Positions 6,885 through 7,568 of a stretch of DNA of 7,568 nucleotides are shown here, piece after piece (position 1 is the stretch's first letter; each line of letters begins with the position of its first letter). The position numbers and the translations under genes are program-made. The notes below the pieces were generated by a model. That model was given only the letters and a program-made list of their open reading frames with translations, had not been told where the DNA came from and ran no database searches. Source of the stretch: Verrucomicrobiota bacterium (lineage in GTDB: Bacteria; Verrucomicrobiota; Verrucomicrobiia; Opitutales; Opitutaceae); the NCBI GenBank assembly GCA_023410155.1, contig JAEYQF010000190.1, forward strand, positions 1-7,568, given 5' to 3'.

Positions 6885-7568
6885 TCACTGATCGCGCGGC
6901 TGCATCCACATCCAGCCGTGGCGGGTAAATGGACGGGATTCGTCGAGCACGCGGCGGCGTATAGCCCGTGGCAAGAGACGCAGCAGGGGATCATCCGTGA
7001 CCAGATCTTCTGCTCGCCGCCGAGCCTGATGGATCATCGTGATCGCATGCGTCGACGCGAACCGCCTCGAGATTTCCTGGCTGAGGCCGGGGAGAACGAA
7101 ATCGTGATATTCGAGGAGGATGGGGCAACGAGCGAGGTCTGGCACGCGCAATGGATCGAGTAAAAATGCTTCGAAGCCCTCGACGTCCATCATGATCGCA
7201 GGGCGTTCAGCAGCAGCGAGCACAGACTGGAGCTCGGCGGGGGTGCAGGCGCCGCGTATGTCAAGTTGCGCGGAGTCGATACCGTTGGTCGACCTTAACT
7301 CGCAACACGACGCCATCGCGGCCCGATCTGCTTCGAAAGCCACGATGCGTCCAACCCAACCGGCTACAAGGGCACCGACCGCGTAGTAGCCTTCGGCCGC
7401 GCCCACATCGACGAACACGTCCGGCCTGTTCGCGAACAAGCGAGGAAGATACGAGTGCAATTCCTGTTCATAGGTGCCTGCGAGCTTGGGAGGGAGTGTG
7501 CTGCAGTGGGCGCGTCCGATGTAGCGCATCCCGTGAAATGGACCGCTTTGCACCACGAGTCCGCTGCG
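6885..7568 (-). CDS. FkbM family SAM-dependent methyltransferase, 5' end beyond the window
   Basis: The frame is open to the right edge, so the start is not certain. A GTG at 7556 could begin a 223-residue product, but four further codons in frame continue to the window edge and the segment around SGPFHGMRY looks like an internal conserved part, so a longer protein is likely. Numbered from that GTG: KLAGTYEQEL (24-33) precedes VDVGAAEGYY (49-58), the glycine-rich SAM-binding motif I; FEAD (74-77) ends the second strand and would hold the ribose hydroxyls; NG (91-92) and MMDVEGFEAFLL (122-133) match the DVEGxE signature of FkbM-type enzymes; LEYHDF (148-153) is a later core strand. It probably O-methylates a sugar hydroxyl, as FkbM-like enzymes in polysaccharide clusters are thought to do. 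Its TGA lies 2 bp before the next ATG, or overlaps the alternative GTG as GTGA. Confidence 0.85.
   Translation of the reverse strand, partial: RSGLVVQSGPFHGMRYIGRAHCSTLPPKLAGTYEQELHSYLPRLFANRPDVFVDVGAAEGYYAVGALVAGWVGRIVAFEADRAAMASCCELRSTNGIDSAQLDIRGACTPAELQSVLAAAERPAIMMDVEGFEAFLLDPLRVPDLARCPILLEYHDFVLPGLSQEISRRFASTHAITMIHQARRRAEDLVTDDPLLRLLPRAIRRRVLDESRPFTRHGWMWMQPRDQ

Noticed and set aside
1..7568. Search for CRISPR arrays, tRNA/rRNA genes, transposase genes, terminal inverted repeats and defence genes
   Set aside because: No repeated spacer pattern, no cloverleaf-like segment and no transposase, nuclease or toxin motif was seen; nearly all of the window is explained by seven glycan genes.

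Overview
The window reads as part of a bacterial gene cluster for building a cell-surface glycan (lipopolysaccharide O-antigen, exopolysaccharide, or a related glycoconjugate). Seven genes are supported, all on the minus strand, so transcription runs from the right edge (7568) to the left edge (1). In transcription order they are: an FkbM-type methyltransferase (start lies off the right edge), a GT-A-like glycosyltransferase with a DSD motif, a family 2 glycosyltransferase, a CgeB-like GT-B glycosyltransferase, a membrane acyltransferase of the Acyl_transf_3/OafA type, a family 4-like glycosyltransferase, and after a 363-bp gap a second family 4-like glycosyltransferase that runs off the left edge. 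There are no RNA genes, CRISPR arrays, insertion sequences or phage genes that I can see.

The first six genes are packed extremely tightly. Three junctions share 4 bp as ATGA or GTGA, one more can be read the same way, and the fifth has 4 bp between stop and start. This implies one polycistronic message with translational coupling. None of the starts has a convincing Shine-Dalgarno sequence, so coupling may carry much of the initiation. The only non-coding stretch of note is 1104-1466. It holds a 10-nt direct repeat with a 27-bp period and a 6-bp hairpin followed by five T on the plus strand. It is the only place inside the window where a separate promoter for the last gene could sit.

A likely working model (inference): the four or five glycosyltransferases add successive sugars to a lipid-linked repeat unit or a protein/lipid acceptor at the cytoplasmic face, the methyltransferase caps or decorates a sugar hydroxyl, and the membrane acyltransferase adds an acyl (often acetyl) group. 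No polymerase, flippase, Wzc/Wzz or sugar-nucleotide biosynthesis gene is in this window, so the pathway type cannot be decided here.

The organism is a GC-rich bacterium (roughly 60% G+C by eye). The weak ribosome binding sites and the flavour of the glycosyltransferases would fit Verrucomicrobiota (Opitutaceae-like), but this is a low-confidence guess. I found no clear sign of a previously undescribed system; the least characterised gene is the DSD-motif glycosyltransferase at 5926-6882.
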